In this document: positions 63,438-64,000 of the stretch, in pieces
Position numbering within the stretch: position 1 is the first letter of the stretch
How the letters are laid out: every line of letters starts with the position of its first letter
Source: Hormoscilla sp. GUM202
Lineage (GTDB): Bacteria; Cyanobacteriota; Cyanobacteriia; Cyanobacteriales; Desertifilaceae
Assembly (NCBI GenBank): GCA_005518205.2
Contig: RFFC02000012.1
Location: forward strand, 62,001-126,000
Direction: 5' to 3'
Length of the DNA stretch: 64,000 nucleotides
The notes under the pieces: generated by a model
Databases searched by the model: none
The model's input: the letters and a program-made list of their open reading frames with translations, nothing else
Told to the model about the DNA's origin: nothing
Program-made: the position numbers and the translations under genes

Positions 63438-63581
63438 CAAGAGTGACCGATATGCCCATAGGAACAGAAAACTCAGGCGGAGAATTTCTTAGGAGTCAGT
63501 ACACAGAGTGCAAAAGTACGCTATAATCAAAGAACCACTCGATGGGAGAGTCCGTTTCGCAATTGTCAACTAGGAGGAATT

Positions 63582-63878
63582 ATGAACAAAACTGCTGTAG
63601 ACATGACCGGTGAAGTAAGAACCCGCATCTCAGATATAGTCTCGAACTTGATTCAAAGCAAGAGCATATTTAAGGAATTCGACCCAGTTCAAACAAGTCA
63701 AAGGTTATCAAACCGAATGTTAGAGAGTTGGTCGCCCGAACAAGTGATGGAAATTCCCGATGATGAGCTAACGGACATCATGAAGGATATAATGGTCTTC
63801 CAGGCGATGTCGGGTCTGTTAGCTGATTTAACTCCAGAAGAGATGGAAATTTTTGATGCCGCAGTCGCAGGGAGATAG
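63582..63878 (+). CDS. Antitoxin-like protein, copy 2 (cognate to the PIN toxin)
   Basis: 98 aa, same SD and upstream sequence as copy 1 (GCTATAATCAAAGAA at 63081 and 63518, likely a shared promoter -10 TATAAT). Ends 5 nt before the GTG of the PIN gene. Likely neutralises it. Family not named to me. Confidence 0.75.
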   Translation: MNKTAVDMTGEVRTRISDIVSNLIQSKSIFKEFDPVQTSQRLSNRMLESWSPEQVMEIPDDELTDIMKDIMVFQAMSGLLADLTPEEMEIFDAAVAGR

Positions 63879-63883
63879 AAAGG

Positions 63884-64000
63884 GTGACTTATCTGCTGGA
63901 TACCAATATCGTTACGGCGATATTGAAGAATAACGAAATCATCAGTCAAAAACTAGAAGAGGTCCGTAGTCAGAGAGAAAAAATGTTTATGAGTTGCATC
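63884..64000 (+). CDS. PIN-domain toxin (VapC-like), 3' end outside window
   Basis: 39 codons visible: TYLLDTNIVTAILKNNE is the PIN opening with the first catalytic Asp. GTG start with AAAGG upstream. VapC toxins are RNases, often against tRNA or rRNA. Cut by the right edge. Confidence 0.85.
   Translation, partial: MTYLLDTNIVTAILKNNEIISQKLEEVRSQREKMFMSCI

Noticed and set aside
1..64000. Prophage
   Set aside because: No structural phage, integrase or lysis genes seen; accessory content is IS-, toxin- and repeat-driven.

Overview
The window is cyanobacterial chromosome. The palindrome GCGATCGC (HIP1) recurs throughout, inside and outside genes. Several families are typical of or restricted to cyanobacteria (DUF2811, DUF3082, the xisH/xisI pair, a PatA-type subtilase remnant, AAA-like NTPase fragments). 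A filamentous, IS-rich, non-marine-picocyanobacterial lineage fits best, but the genus cannot be read from this window. Ordinary chromosomal genes (M50 protease, M48 protease, rsmA, hemG, ispE, PHP, DUF2811, DUF3082) are scattered among a large accessory fraction full of insertion sequences, pseudogenes and small repeats.

Layout. 0-9 kb: a site-2 protease, then a truncated VWA surface protein cut by an 814-bp toxin/immunity unit, small two-gene pairs and a decayed xisHI pair. 9-11 kb: repeat-rich, mostly non-coding. 11-17.7 kb: the most interesting locus, a compact + strand cluster that looks like a peptide natural-product (RiPP) system. It holds a two-lobed TPR protein, a 249-aa precursor with 21 cysteines on a five-residue register, a radical SAM/SPASM maturase, a GT1-type glycosyltransferase and a protein with an unrecognised N-terminal domain plus TPRs. 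A broken PatA-like protease lies upstream. 18-23 kb: a mosaic of orphan polymorphic-toxin tails with their immunity-like genes (colicin E5-like and two others), partly duplicated and partly decayed. 23-31 kb: a minisatellite inside nested inverted repeats, an M48 protease, three tandem AIM24 genes, a NACHT-TPR gene with a ClpS-like tail split by an ISL3 element, and rsmA.

31-40.4 kb: an AT-rich cassette (transporter, fused Rieske oxygenase, JmjC-like oxygenase, PLP decarboxylase, DUF3326 fragment) bracketed by one complete and one partial copy of the same ISAzo13-type element in direct orientation. 40-47 kb: response regulator, transposase wrecks, PHP phosphoesterase, DUF2811-hemG pair, and a cluster of DnaA-box-like sites beside an AT-rich tract. 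47-56 kb: a GAF-HD-GYP gene split by an IS701-type element, an arsenic cluster (truncated arsC, aquaporin, arsM, pstS fragment), DUF3082-ispE and a GT2. 56-64 kb: LOG-like protein, aldo/keto reductase, an IrrE-type peptidase with a nonsense-mutated PIN-like partner, an interrupted HTH/AAA-like gene, a fibronectin protein, a nucleotidyltransferase (MNT) with a decayed HepT-like partner, and two paralogous antitoxin-like genes, the second followed by a PIN toxin that runs off the window.

Two IS insertions (ISL3 and IS701) can be undone on paper. Removing the element and one target duplication restores an open frame in each host gene, giving firm evidence for the ancestral proteins. Family names come from reading motifs by eye; no database search was run.
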